Notes under the pieces: generated by a model
Seen by the model: only the letters and a program-made list of their open reading frames with translations
Told to the model about the DNA's origin: nothing
The model's database searches: none
Position numbers and translations under genes: made by a program
Shown here: positions 10,426-24,260 of the stretch, piece by piece
Layout of the letters: each line of letters begins with the position of its first letter
How positions within the stretch are numbered: position 1 is the first letter of the stretch
NCBI GenBank assembly: GCA_026874595.1
Contig: CM049307.1
Coordinates: 19,011,079-19,075,078, forward strand
DNA from: Sipunculus nudus
Taxonomy: Eukaryota; Annelida; Sipuncula; Golfingiida; Sipunculidae
Reading direction: 5' to 3'
Length of the DNA: 64,000 nt

Positions 10426-13400
10426 TTGAGCAAAGACGCTTCTGCAGACGTGTACAACCCACATGAACGAAACTGGTTTAGTCATTCCATGGGGCCAGTA
10501 ATACCGGAGTCTAATAATCCACGCTGGGTGAATTATGAATACATGAATTCGATTGAATGTAACTCCCACGTAAAGCGTAATGACGGTCTCACCAGATTTC
10601 CTTTACATGTATTCCACATGGTTCTCGTATTCGCATAATGCAGTATGTTACAAATGTGCTGCGAAATTTGTAGGTGGTTATAAAGGTCACGGCAGAGGAA
10701 ATTGTTCCTGTAAAAGATTAAGCTAAACTGCATGAAGAAACATAACTTCCAAAATATCAATGTGGTAATATTGTAGTTCATTAAATAATTTGTGGGAAAT
10801 AATAAAAAATATGAATTAAAGCGTTTCTTGCAGTCATGAGGACAAAAACTGATATTGCTCTATGAAACCCATAGCGTGGTTGTTACATAGTGTGGTATAC
10901 GTCATAATTGTCTACGGGACTCGTCAGCATCACATGCCCACGGGGATAGGTGGTATCAAGGCTAGAGATGTGCCTATGTCTAACTGTGCTTCGGCACCCC
11001 ACAACTGCTTCCGGTAATTGAAATATGTGCTTTCACCTACACAGCTCCCGAAAGCCGTTGTAACCGAAAATACCATCTTCTCTGAGGCACTTGGCGGTCT
11101 CCGGCATATCTTGGCGGTCTCTGGCTGCCAATTTAAGCATCAGGTCTTAGGCGAGATGACTGGGGTGGTGGGCAATCTAGATGTCTCAAGTGACATCAAC
11201 AAGTCTTCATGGACAAATCAACAAATGCTGACACCTATTCGTGGACAGCTGGACCGCTGAATCCGCCCCAATAGATGTTACAATTGCTGAACTAATGGAG
11301 AAATGGATCTTTGCATGTAAGGTTGTCTGGTTGGTACTTTGGTTGGGATAAGTGTGGCAACCCCCCGCCGTTCCATTTGCGCGTGGTCCTCCTTCCCTAA
11401 TCCGATAGACCTCGTACTTTAACCCGGGACCTGGCGACATGAATCCCCAAAACAGACTAGTACAATATTTGGTGGCTTTATACCTTTGTACTTGTATGAC
11501 GAATTCTCGAGAAGAATATGTTTCAATAAAGAAAAATCTTAGCTGTCGTCTTCGCAACGATGAAAACAGTTCACGCTACCGTGTCTCAAAATGTTTAACA
11601 ATTTAGACCTGTGTTTGTGTGTGTATATGCGTATATCAAAATAAATCAGTAACTTATCCCAAAATATAAATAGCATTTAGAGAAATGGACAGAGCAGGTC
11701 AAGTCGTAAGTCACTGTAACATACACTCCTCACGCGGTACACTCCAGTCGTTCCATATCTCCTTCGCTTTAACCGCTGCTTTGCTTAGCAAGATTGTCCT
11801 GGTTTCACAACCAGGGCTAGCACAGGGCAAAAATTGTATTCAGACCAATGAGGACGTTGTATCGCAGGATGCATCCAACTTCTTATTTCAAACAACGGCA
11901 CTCTGCTCATATTTGTTTGAGGTACAATGCGATATCACTCCCACCGGCCTGAATATAATTCTTGGCCTTGTGCCAGCCCTGGTGTATACACCACGAAAAA
12001 GTTGTTGTAAAAAGCAGCGGTTAGAGCGAAAGGTATCTTAAACATCTGCAGCGATAACCGCTGCGTTAAAAGGGTAACTTTAACATTATCGGGACATGCA
12101 CAGACTGATTTGTTTTAATTTTACATATAAACAGTATATGAAACAAATACATGTTTGCGGTTAAACGCATGTTCGTTAATATTCTGCCGATTGCGTATAG
12201 GTTGTGAAAACGACATTTTACACTCATATATTTATTTCACACTTGTTCACACTGCGTGTGTGCGAATGCCGTATAGATTCGTGTATCAAACAACCTCTCA
12301 TGTGTTTTCATACAGAGAATGATATAACAGAGAACACAGAATGGTCCTAATTGAATGTTTATATCTTGATAGACTTGACATCATATGACATACTTGTTCT
12401 CTGAACGGATGGTGTGATATGTGTTTGAATGTCCAGTATACAGTTTGGTTGGATCACTCCCTGAAATTCCTGTCCCGGCCTCAGTTTTTTCTAATGTCGT
12501 CTTCGGGTCGATCTCGTGTGTCTCCGCATAAAAGCAAAGGCGGCTCCAGTGAATCGGAAAATTAAGCATAGACGTCGGGAAAAGCATACAAACTATACTT
12601 CACCAACATTTGTTCTGTGCAGTTTTCCCATGTTCAGATTCACATAGAGAAATAAAATATGTAAGGCCGTCAATTAGTAATTAATTAACAGAACTTCGGA
12701 AAGGAATTTAGTACTATAAAACTGAATGGTTATGCTTTGAAGTGATTTATAAAGAGGTATACTATGATTCTTAAAATTGTTTAGTTTGTTGAATTTACCC
12801 CCCGCCCCCGGTTAATTGCCCCATCAACATTTTTCTGCCTCATTTGCAAAATTTAAAAGTAACCTTCAGAAACCATAAGCATAAAGGAAAATAGAGACCT
12901 TCCCTTATAAAATATTACTCGGATAAGAATGAACTATGTCTATTTGTTATTTAGAACTTTCATTATAAGTTCTATTTAACATTTAAAATCTATTTTACCA
13001 ATCTGAATACATTAAAGAACATTGTATCAACATGGCTCTGTTATAATTCCTTACTGACTCGGTATAAAGTGATCTTGTAAGATGCAGATATTAAAACCTT
13101 TATTATTTATCTCTCTCATTACGAGCTTTCAAGGAAGCAAAAATGTTGTGACACACTGCAGTGTTGTACATTATTCTGGAGACCATAAGTTTGTAAACAG
13201 CTTATGTACCGGGCGCTTCGTTTGTGACAGCTAGGGCTTTTTGATCTTTTTTATCTGCACGTGAAACCGTGATTCGCTCGTTTCAACAACTAATAAATAT
13301 TATGGCTACAGTATATTATACGTATTCAAGCGGCGGTTATTGATAATATAAGTAGTTTTTAATCACAAAATTGATCGGATATTGCCCAGGAAGCGGCACT

Positions 13401-16040
13401 TTCCCGAACGGATAAAAATTCAAATGCATGGCCATTACAAACGAAGCCTTTGTCTGTTCCATGGTGAAACACGGGCGATATTTGTGCAGGGCACCAGGCA
13501 ATATTATTCTGACTTCACGTTTCTCTAAAGGGGACGCCTTTGTCAGTACGAATACACCGGAGAAGCGCATCCTTTTGTCTGCAATCGGACAATTACGCGC
13601 CTTATGGACTTATCCCAGAATTTTGCGGCGACCACTAGCCCAAATAAAAAAATACACATATTCCGAAATAAAGGATACCGACAAAAAAAAACACTTTTGA
13701 ATCAGTATTTTAGTAAATGTTTAATCGCTTGACATGCAAGACACAATTGAGTAACCAATTACAGTTTGGCGCAGCTAAAAAATAAACATGCAGCTTAATA
13801 ACATAACACAAATAATCTTCCGAATAATCGATTATCATACACTTGTTTATTAATTATCTTTCGGTACATATACATCATTATGCTTAAGTGTCCACATTTT
13901 TAAGACTTCATTATTGCCAGGCCCGACGAGAGAATAAAATACAGCATGAACCCTCGCACATCAGTCACATGATATCTAGATACATCGGACAGGTGTTAAA
14001 AATCGCTCTACAAGTCGTGCCTGCAATACAAATTTATCATTTCTCCTTGCCAAGGTGAAGAGTAAAGTATTTTTCTCTCCAGTGACGGGAACTTTATGTT
14101 GTGCCGAGAATGTCTTAAATGCACATTTTTTTTTCTTTCTCACTTGACATGGCTGCGTCAAACCTGAACCGATCTAGTGATAATTCCTGGGATAATGAAA
14201 TTGGCATTGAATGTAGATAGCTGAATACAAATCCTTGCAGACAACTCAGCCTCTTACAAAACTGTCAGTGTCAAAGGTCTTACAGCTCAATACGCCAGGC
14301 GTTTTCTATGATTGTAATCTGGAGACGGGTTAAATTTGCAGACAGATTGGCGGAGGGACATTTATTTGCAGGAAGCATCTTACAGTAAGTGATGGGAACC
14401 ATTAGATGAATAAATCATAGAAAGCATTAAGATCAACGTGAGGGTGACAAGACTTCGATATTAATGCAGAGACGGTCGACCTCGGGGTTACCTCATGCAT
14501 GTTAAATGAGAAAACGTGTTATTCAATATTTTGCGCTTGTAACCTTCCCTTAAAAATAAAGCTGTGTTCCTGTGGAGGCCAGTACACTTTCCATTCCCTA
14601 GCTCATCACTGCATTATCCGATCCTAAAACAGTCATTTCTTTTATATTGTTGTCGATGCCTCTCTCTGACGTACTGAAGAAAACTGTTGTTATGTTTTTG
14701 TACCAGTCTGATAGATGAATTTCATCACAACGTATAGGCAGCGGTGTCTTAATCTGGTCAGGTAGGAGCGGAGACAGATTAATGCAAGCATTGTTTGTAA
14801 ACTCTCCCGGATACTGAAACACTCCTTATTACTCCTTTCAATTTAAAAACTAGATCATGGCGAGGAAATCGCTCATAAAATGTTTACTTGCTTTTGCTTT
14901 TGAAGTTCTTCTTGTCATATGTCTTGTTTATCCCCAACAATAGTCTCTCAATAAACAGATTTTTCTTCTTCAGACCACCCATCATGCAATTAACATGCAT
15001 TTATTTTTTCTATAAGACGCCAGATTGGAAATCACCATACAGTTTTCACGAAGAAAACTCGCTGCATTAGATTCCATGGAAGTGCATTTTAGATTGATTA
15101 ATTTAAATGAAAGTAATAACGAGTTTCTGTAGATTAGTATTGGTTTCATAATCCTTGCAGAGATAAAACAGTACGGTGATATCAAACAAATTAATATTAT
15201 TTTGTCTAGTTTCTTTCTGAAATCAATGATAAATATAATTAATTTGGTAAAATCCATGCGATTTTACAACCGTCGTAAAAAAAATCCGGTTATTTGTGTA
15301 ATCGTCTCTAATTTAATTTTCCTAGGGATTGTTTAGAAATCACGAGACAGAACAGTTTTGCTTGGTTTCTTGTCATTTTATAATGTGACTCATTAAACAA
15401 GTCCTCGCATGAGGTGAACGATAAAACGTGCTTTTGATTGGGAATGATTTCTCTGTAACATCATGATGTTTATGAAGGGTATATGTATATTCACAGTACG
15501 CAAGAGGAGTATAACAATAACACATAAAGACAAAACATCAGACTGCTGATTAAGATGGGCACAATGAACCATCGGTACCGGAAATTAGCTTTATCCTGCC
15601 ATAAAGGATCACTACAGGGTTGTCCTGAACTTAGCCCTTATTACTTCCGATGAATATTGAATGTTCTCATAAATAAGATGGATCTTACGTGTAATTACAT
15701 GAAGTACAGTCCTGTTAGGTGTCTTTCTTTGATATACTCTGAGACCTATTTATTTGAAACTGTTTATATCACTCACAAACATCATCGGTATGACTGATAT
15801 CAAGAGGACTGACAAAAATTTACTGATCAAAATATATCAGATGATCCGAAGAGTTTTACAAACATGAACTATCCAAAATATGAAGCGTAAAAACATGAAC
15901 TTATAAGACTAAACCTTGCTATGTTTGAAAATCACACTTTATTTCCTATAATATGCTAGCTGTTGCAGCGCTGTGAAATATGCGTCCAGTTATTTGGTGA
16001 ATGAAATATAATTAATGAATTTTAAATTGTATCCAATGTA
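10426..16040. other. AT-rich intergenic sequence without recognised genes
   Basis: Open frames of up to 118 codons occur (plus strand 11685-12041; minus strand 11207-11557) but have no recognisable domains. I see no tandem repeat longer than simple homopolymers, no RNA gene and no transposon end. Confidence 0.35.
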
Positions 16041-16052
16041 TTTCCTCGCTCC

Positions 16053-16455
16053 TTTAAATTATTTTATCTCTTTTGTTTTCGTTATATTTTTTTATTTACA
16101 TCGATTGACCTTATCAAGTAAATCATATTTTATTTTCTTTGTCTAGACTAAACAAGAGACCAATTAAGGGGAATAAACTCCAAATTAAACTAGTATAACA
16201 TCATTGAATATTTCTGCTTAATCCATTATTTAGTCACGTGACCAGCCTCGTCCATTTAAATTGTATATATCTTCTGTTTCATTATATTTTTGTTATTTAC
16301 ATCGATTGACCTTATCAAGTAAATCGTATTTTCTTCTTCTATACTAAAACAAGAGACCAATTAAGGGGAATATACTTTAAATTAAACTAGTATTACATGA
16401 TTGAATATTTCTGCTTGATGCCTTACTTAGTCACGTGACCAACCTCATTTGGAAA
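16053..16455 (+). repeat. 201-bp tandem duplication (2 diverged copies)
   Basis: The segment containing ACATCGATTGACCTTATCAA at 16098 recurs at 16299, an offset of 201 bp. Homology continues through ACAAGAGACCAATTAAGGGG, AAATTAAACTAGTAT and TAGTCACGTGACCA in both copies. Substitutions and small indels suggest an older event than the duplication near 838. No coding potential is seen. Confidence 0.9.
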
Positions 16456-18060
16456 AAGCTACACAAACGAATAAATAACGAATAAAAACAATGACAAGCC
16501 TCGGCTGCAGATTTATCTCAGTTTAGAAAGATGACGATTGCCTCATTAACTGTGTATCGTTTGTATCAAATTACCGAATTAGTTATTTTCGATTTCATTA
16601 ATAGCTGTTTCCTAAGGAAAATACAGGCTATGAGATTTTTTTTCAGCTTATACTTAATTTGAGCAATATTTGCAGAAACAAACCTTGAAATGGTTTTCCG
16701 TACTCGGGAAGCATCATTTATCAGATAATGGAATCAATAAACTCCAAAATACCTCTGGAGAAAACGAAGTGGTTTTGGCTGGGTATAATATTTGTATTCA
16801 GTCGTCCAGAACAGAAAACGAGACACAATTTCAATCAGAACCAGATAGTAAATGACCAATAAACTTTAGACCCGCCGTAAGGCTGAGCCAAGAACGTGCA
16901 TGAAATGGTGTCCTGCCAAAGGTTTCGACTCGGTCCGTTTTATAACAACACCTCCGAATCGGTCAGCGATAGGGGTGTAATTCCTTACTGAACAAAGCGG
17001 AAAGTTCATATCTAACACTTGTGTATCAATTACTTTATTAATTGACCCATTCAATTAAAATGCCATTTCATACATCAGGAATACACGTATAATTTTCACA
17101 GGGAAATTGGCTTAGAACTGGACAAATATTTATTATAACGATATTTCATGTGAAACATCATGAATGAAAATTCATTTTAGATATAATTTTGTACTATCCT
17201 TTAAACTAAATCCTAACTCTGTTTTTAAGTAGTGTTACAAAGCACGCCTAATTACCAATTAGACGTGTCGCTTAGTCATCCTTTCATTTTAAATCACCAA
17301 ATCACGCAGAACATAGACTGTTCCCTAGAGTTGGTTTTTTACCTCTAACTGGGGGCTATCATAATGAGGAAGGTATTTTCGTTGGAAACATTGTATGTAT
17401 TTGTGACCATTATTGGCTTGCGCTCTGTTTCAATCAGCAACTTGGTACCTTGGTACATTCCAATGAAAAACAGAACTAAATATGGAAAATGCTATGAAAA
17501 GGTCATATGATGAACCTTTTAAATTTGTTAAATAGAATCTAAGAACAGAATAAGGAATTTCTATTTTATTGGTTTACAGAAGCTATTTATATAATAAAAT
17601 TCTGAACCAAACCATCAACCTAAAAAATAAAGAGTCAGAACAACATTGACATACTTAATTAACGAAGTGTAGCATTATCATTATCATTACACTGCCGGAA
17701 TAAGGCTGTTGTTCAAACTATTACCAAATTGTTTTCCTGTCCGTTAATTTCAAGAATGGTACAACGTTTATGTACGCAAACAGAAGTATTTGTTTGATTA
17801 ATTCAAAAACATCCCCTCCTTTTTGATGTCAGTTTAGCATGTCTATACCGTGTAAACTGATCAGTCCTCTAACTGATATGGAAGGCACTTTTAAGTCAAT
17901 CTCGCCCTTGTCTAACCTCCCTATCAGTTGTGTTTAGTAAAAGATACCGGGTGACAAGCTGTTCTGTCGGCCCAATATATCCAATAAACCAGCAAAGTAC
18001 GGTAACACAATGCATTATTCGGCCGATTCATTTTAATCCTTTCTGGTTGGTTCATTGTGT
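16456..18060. other. AT-rich intergenic sequence without recognised genes
   Basis: Only short open frames occur, with no protein family recognised and no tandem repeat. Nothing resembles an RNA gene. Confidence 0.35.
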
Positions 18061-18067
18061 GTTGATT

Positions 18068-18150
18068 CCTGGAATCATAGTGTAGCGGTAAAGCTTCGCC
18101 TTCGGCAGTATTTATACCTGGAAAAGCCTTTTCAATTGGGATCTTTATGG
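18068..18150 (+). other. Possible tRNA-like A-box sequence
   Basis: TAGTGTAGCGG (about 18079) fits the RNA polymerase III A-box consensus exactly and lies in a tRNA-like context (TAGTGTAGCGGTAAAGC). No convincing B box follows at the right distance; CTTTTCAATTGG is a poor fit. It could be the head of a decayed SINE or chance. Confidence 0.2.
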
Positions 18151-18358
18151 GGCTTACAGCGTTGCTTTACAAGCTTACTCGAGGGATGTTTCAGAATCAA
18201 GTCTGAGAGGTAATAAACCATGATAGTATAGTTCAAGGCAGGTCTATAAATAATCCAGTAGCAACGAAGCGTAAACCATACACCCGACTCCTTTTGCGTT
18301 ACAGGCATGGTTCGCCTTAATGCCTCTAAATTGTAGCCGAGGGAGACCTTATATTATC

Positions 18359-18482
18359 TTAAAGATGGGCGTAACATCCAAGCAACGAACGGTGGTTACA
18401 GTGGCTCAGTTTTTCATCAAGGGGGTGACTCGCAGTCATTGGAGGGTAATCAAAGTTTGGACAACTACATAAGCACACACAA

Positions 18483-18534
<52 letters not shown>

Positions 18535-19440
18535 CAGTACTTAAACACACTAACTTGTGTCCGACAGCTCTGTTTCGTAAGGGTATGGGCCCTCACTCGT
18601 CAGTAACACTGAGTGGTCTTGTCGGGGCTCCTTATACTTGATCCAGGAGATTTGTAGTTGGTCAGCAGGTATTTTGACCTGCCTGCATGTCGCTGCGATT
18701 TCATTTCTTTTGTTGAGAGTGCATAATAAGGGGCGATGAATAATAAAGTACTTTTCCTCCAAACAAAGGTTACCTGATTTAGATGAATACGCTCTGGCTT
18801 TGCTTATCAACTTCCATTGTATGCTATTTTGCACATTTAAGTCCTTTATTTTACAAATGTATTCGCTTAGTGTGGTGGAATTTCGTCTCTTTTCGTTTTT
18901 GAAGCTAGATTTGTGGGCCGTGTAGCGTGTTCTGAATGTGTTTTCTGTTAGGCCGATGTAGGTTTCTTGTCTCAGATTGTCTAGAGGTGTTACGGTGGCC
19001 TGGTACACAATGTTTGTTGTTAATCAGTTACCCTCCAATGGGCAAGTTTGTTTGTCGGTACAGTTGCATTTCTTCGGTTCAGTTTGTTGCGCACTGAATT
19101 TGTTCAATATCTCCTGTTGTGCCTATTTGGCCCATGTTTGGCATGCAGCTATAACTTAGCTTTACTGTAATTTTATTCAGTAGTTTGTGGAGCTTGTGCT
19201 GGGGTGGAAAGCATTTGTCAAGAAGATTAAAAATTTTTTTTCCAATGTTTGTGGTCACGTTGTCGCTAAATGGTGGGTTGAACCAAGTTATATTTCTCCT
19301 TCTGTTGTTTTTTGTCCTTTTAGTTTTCGTTTCTTTGTCCGAGTCGCTGTGTGAGTGGAAACGTAGTTTGTAATTGTAGCCGCTCTCTTGTAGCGCATTC
19401 TGTTAGGTGTGTTTAAGTCCTGAAATATATGTATTGCAGC
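18359..19440 (-). pseudogene. Penelope-like retroelement remnant (RT 3' region plus GIY-YIG endonuclease)
   Basis: The minus strand encodes the C-terminal part of a Penelope-like retroelement polyprotein. From about 19430 down there is a thumb-like segment with ITWFNPPFS and FPPQHKLHKLLNK, then VKLSYSCMPNMG. A Cys-rich stretch (CNCTDKQTCPLEG) and an in-frame stop near 19024 follow. Next comes a GIY-YIG nuclease domain (18550-19008) with TYIGLTENTFRTRY, the downstream arginine and the glutamate in EEKYFII. Such domains cleave target DNA for retrotransposition in this class. The catalytic RT core is absent, so the copy is 5'-truncated and dead. The tail is interrupted by an (AT)n tract at 18485-18532 and ends in sequence also found near 34.06 kb. 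Family identity is secure at the domain level; the clade is not determined. Confidence 0.85.
18485..18532. repeat. (AT)n microsatellite inside the Penelope-like tail
   Basis: About 24 AT dinucleotides lie directly downstream (in element sense) of the GIY-YIG coding segment. The YIYIYI peptide frames across it have no meaning. Confidence 0.95.
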
Positions 19441-20360
19441 TCCTTGTATTAGTTGAGCACTTTAAAACCCCCTGGTTTTATATATATATAAATATTTTTG
19501 TTTCCCCGACAGATCCTAACACGCCCCGTCCAAACATATATGTATTATAATAAATATAAATGTTATATTTATACATAAATCGTGGATGCACTTTCAGTAT
19601 TCCTAAATAAGAAATCGTAAGTTTTGTTTTAGACTAGTATTTGGTTTTCATTTTACTTATTGCTGAGGTGGCGCCCTCTAGAGTTTTCCCATTTCGTTTC
19701 TGATTGATATCGATCCTGGACAATCGAATAATATCGCCTCGGATTAGGATCACATCTGTCAGCCGAATATCTGGTTATAATAAGCCCAAGTGCTCATCGG
19801 ACAAACACACGTTCGGGTTGTAGACTTCATGGGGCTTCATGAAATGACTTTTTGGAAGCCCTCTGTTTGTAGGTATTGCAAATCACTTCATCATTCGTTG
19901 TCGCGTCAGAGCGATAACTAGAAGTACACCAACACTCCCTGAGCCTGTCAGTGAGCTGCCTTCTATGTTTTGTTATCTGTGTGTTGGCGTGTGTGTCCAT
20001 CTGTTTGTAATCATTATGTAGTTTCGGTGAGATGTTTTAAAATGAAGCAATAATGAAGGTTGCAGGAGTATTTTTTGGCGGGGGGGGGGCATGTAGGGAT
20101 TTCAAGAGTTTAAGACACAGATAATGATACTCGGTTAATTTGTAAATGTATTTGCATGTCCATTTATTATTCATGTCCTGCTTTTCCTCTGGTAGGTCGG
20201 GTATTTTCACATTATATAAGTAAAAATAAGAGTTTTCAAGATGTCATAGACCTGAAAAACGATGGGCTTTGACAAAGATTGGCTGCCGTCCACTGATATC
20301 AAACATATTGTTAAAGTGATATCTGTGAAAATTTATTATCGCTTTTAAAGCACTTTTAAC
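19441..20360. other. Intergenic sequence without recognised genes
   Basis: AT-rich sequence with a short TATA-type tract near 19480 and a G-run at 20080-20089. No gene or element is recognised. Confidence 0.35.
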
Positions 20361-20364
20361 ACAG

Positions 20365-20667
20365 GCTCTAAACACAGCCCCTAATTTATAGCTTCTCACC
20401 CTAAAGCCTAGAAACTTCTATTTCTCGAACAATCTAAAGAACCCAGCAATACATAATACACACGCGCCCAAAGAACAATACATGACACGCGCTCATAGAG
20501 CGCGACCAGCCCAGAAAGTTCCAGAATAGCATGAGCGCTGTGTTTCTACACGTCAGAGTTCAACCAATGCGGATTCCGAGCCTGCAACACCCGGCCAAAC
20601 GAGGTTGATACAGCAGCGACGAGCCACGCCCGCGCCACAGGAATCAAGTGTCAACAGACATCTGTTA
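20365..20667 (-). mobile_element. Fragment of the window's LTR family (U3 part)
   Basis: The stretch from CTAAACACAGCCCC to AGACATCTGTTACA matches the U3-side third of the solo LTR at 28661-29519 (for example TATTTCTCGAACAATC, TACACGTCAGAGTTCAACCA and ACACCCGGCCA). The R/U5 part and its CGTAACA end are missing, so this is a truncated minus-strand copy. It contains a local palindrome, GCGCTC-ATA-GAGCGC, near 20489. No target duplication can be assigned. Confidence 0.8.
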
Positions 20668-22971
20668 CAATTTCCATACACATATGTATATTTTATTTAC
20701 TTAAGATAACTTTTTAAAAAATATAAAATCAATGTTTCATGTAAATTCTAATTTGGTAACCCATTAACCATGACAACCAGATCACATCGTCCGTAATAAA
20801 GCTTGCTTAATACACATTTGACGATAAATCTGACTGAAAAATCAGGAGATAGATGTTATCACTGATAGAGCCCCCTTCTTAGGCCGCTTCACTTCAACAC
20901 ACCCAGGCAGTAAAACTGATAAATTATTTGATTCAGCTGCACTGAGTTGTTTGAAGTTCTCTTTACTCTTTCTCCGTATTTGTCAACACCTTCTGACTTT
21001 CAATAATGTTTTTATCACGTGTCACATTGATAGTATTTACAATGGCATTTACTTTGTGGGGATGCAAAAGGAGAGACGGTATAATTCATCATTTCCAGAG
21101 GCGACATACACCTGACAAAGAACCTAAGACGCTCAGGACAATGTAATATTTTTTTTTATGTTTCATGTTTACTGCATAAGGAGTAAACCTAGGTTATGAA
21201 GATTAATTCCCTCCAGATGACAGGGTCGTACTCCTCAGAGGGACCAGCTCACGTTTGCCGGTCTTGCTCAGTATGACAGATGCTGGGAAGGAAGCCGGCC
21301 CGCTGTCCCGGCGGACAGGCTGCCAAGACATGTTATATGCTTTTAATTGAGTACCTTCCTAATCGGGTATTAATTTAGAATGGATGGCCGTCTGGCCGGA
21401 TTTCTGTTTCTCTTATAACCGACAAGGTATATTATTCAATTAACGAAGCTGTGTTCTCGAGTCATTGGGTTTCAGGTGCTGTTATATAAAAGGTTATTAT
21501 TCAGGAAACATTTCCTACAACTGACTTTTTCATTATACATTCAAAACCATTCATTATTCTGCTGAGGTATACTGTTATCAAGTATAGTATTTTTAGTTAA
21601 TGGTTCTTTGGTTGTGTATGTCTTATTATATATCGTCATAAGAAATATATTCTAATTGTTATCCCCAGGGGCAGTGATTTTAGTCTTTATCTGCCCGTCA
21701 AGGGTTTTTCTTGGTAAATAAATTATACAGCACTGTAAACAACAGAGGAATCAGTCGGTGATCGTGACATTAAGTAAAGATATACTTTAGAAACAATTAT
21801 TGTTTTAGGACGGACAACATGGTGTACCTGGTTGTTTAACATTTACATGGCTAGTCCATGTCGTATGTCGCAAATCTTTTTAAGATTCTGTGACGACATA
21901 AACCATGGCACACTCACACCTTACGTTCAATAAAAACAACTCATGCGATAAAAATATATAAACATATTTAATATAATAAACTAGGAAATTAAGACATTTT
22001 GATCTCTTTTGTACGAAAAAATACCCCAATAAAATCGCCAAAATATACAATTATTGTTCTCATAAATAATTAACTAAATATTTTCCTGATTTTGGCAGAC
22101 CTATTTCACTTGATTATGTTTGGGCAAGCAATTCACGCATGTTATATTAAACAAGGGCTGAAAAAGAGGGCGCCATAATATTAAAGAACCTCGCGTACCT
22201 GATGATAGACCTGAATGATGTTAAATCTTCACATGTTTTTTTAGTTTTTTTTTTATATTTATAAGCTACAAAATTTATGCCTGATCGTTTCATTGCTAGG
22301 ATAATTGTTATTAACCTTGATTTTATTGTATCAGCTTTTATCAGTTTATGGATTTTACCAGTAGACTCTTTTTTTCACGCACGGCCGTCTGTTCTATTTA
22401 TATTTTACTATTCAACTATAAATGTCCAAATCAGCAGTTATTGTATTTTTGATACTCCTGAGAAACCTGAAATAAGTCAACATGGCTCCATATCTGCAAA
22501 ATAAAGGTAAAGGACACAATATTCGCCTTATAATCAAAAGAAATAACTGTAAAACATAGTTATCTCGTTTAAGGGTTTTAATATAAGGAGCACTTGAATG
22601 CCGTTAATTGACCGTAGCTCGGTTTATAGAAAGCTCACATGTACTGCAGGGTTTTCAAGCAGCCGGGGTTTCGCTACCTCAGCAAATATCAAGGGCGTTG
22701 CGATATAGTGGGCGCTGTTTGGTGAACTTGAATGAACAGTTCCATTTTACAGGGACAGGTCTAAAGGTTCACTGAAAATATACTGCTTTTACGTTACTAC
22801 CAAAATCCTCCCTTCCTCTAGATTTGAATGTCTAGGTGGCAAAAGGACTCATGTGCGAGGAGACGTTACATATGAATATGAGTGCATGCATGTGTACAAG
22901 GTTTTCGATATTTTTCTAAACAAATTGTGTCATATTTACATATATTGTTAAATTTTTCTTATATATATTTT

Positions 22972-23018
<47 letters not shown>

Positions 23019-24090
23019 AACTGTTTGAATGATATATTCCATTTCTTTTGTGAAATATTTACTGTACTATTTTAAGAAAAAAATATAGACATTAAATAAA
23101 TTGGTCACCTTTTTTTTAACATAACGAGTTCTTTAGCACAAAAAGTAACTTATTTCCCTTTTTACATCAATACATGAGACTGCCTGGAAAGAGTGAAGCA
23201 ATTATACATTCTTCCAAAATATGAGATACAAGGTACAGGTCTCATTTCATGAAATATCCCTTTCTTTTGTGTGCTTTTCTTGGCGTTTAAATTAAAGTCG
23301 GTGGAACGTCTGTGGCAATAAAATAGTTGGGAGAATAAAATCTGACCTTTGGGAATTATAACCACCCAGTTTGTCATTTCAAAATAGCATGCTTATAATA
23401 AGAATAGTACATTACATGTATATCATCATATAGCAGTTATAGCGTCTTGATGACATTTCCTGCGTTATGATCGATCCTTTTGAGACGGCGGAGCTCACCA
23501 AGGGAAGCCGTGCTGATAGTATTAGTTAAGGTTGGTCAAATTAACATCACTGTCAACCACACGGACCTAGGTACGTGTGAGGGTGTACTAATATATTAAA
23601 ACACGAAACAAATCACTCTGTTTTATTTTTATACGTTATGAAATGAGGAGCAGGGGCAAAGATATCCAAAATGAGCAAAATATCTCGGACAACTAACTGT
23701 GAATTAAGCGTGCGATTGTCATTGTTTTTATAATTTTTTTATTAAACTTTTATTTTGTCCATTCTATTATTTTCTTTATTGAACTGAAATATTACTTGTA
23801 CAAAGACACAAGGTGTCACAGCTGTCCTTGTTTTGAACCCCATCAGACACCAGCACAAATCAAATCTCAACATAGCATTCGATTTTTTTAACTATAGATA
23901 AGATTTTTCAAAAAGTGTTTATATTTATTCAATTTATAGGATACATGAAATCAAAAGGAATGGCCAGTCCAGGTGGTCAAGTGGTCAGCTGGAGAATAAC
24001 TGAACCAGATCACTGGAAGCTTAGAGCTTGGCTTTAAAAATGCCCGTGTCTTATAATAATGATTCCTCCGGCAGGTAGCGAACGGTATCA
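20668..24090. other. AT-rich intergenic sequence; (AT)n at 22981-23012
   Basis: No gene is recognised. A short, imperfect (AT)n tract spans about 22961-23012. The segment 21190-21480 is less AT-biased, holds several TAATT-type sites and may be regulatory (low confidence). Confidence 0.35.
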
Positions 24091-24094
24091 TATG

Positions 24095-24260
24095 TTACTC
24101 TCAGTTTGTCTGTTAGCGTACATGCAGTTTGTCTCTCAGCAAATTTAGGAAAACTTCTTAACAAATTTTGTTGAAATTTTGTGGGAGGTTAGGAAACACC
24201 CAAGGAACAGTCTCTTACATTTTGGAGGTAATCTGGGTCACCATAAAATATAATTGAAAG
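24095..24260 (+). repeat. Probable old interspersed repeat
   Basis: The run TTTGTCTGTTAGCG ... AAACTTCTTAAC ... TTGAAATTTTGTGGGAGGTT ... CCAAGGAACAG ... TTACATTTTGGAGGTAATCT ... GGTCACC closely follows a degenerate interspersed repeat pattern that I remember from many animal genomes. I cannot name the family or place its ends. There is no coding capacity. Confidence 0.4.

Noticed and set aside
9903-10466. 187-codon plus-strand open frame, the longest in the window
   Set aside because: It lies in a GC-rich word-repeat element where stops are rare. There is no domain, and overlapping frames exist on the minus strand.
11685-12041. 118-codon plus-strand open frame
   Set aside because: No family resemblance and no flanking splice signals. 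Its length is within what a locally GC-richer stretch can give by chance.
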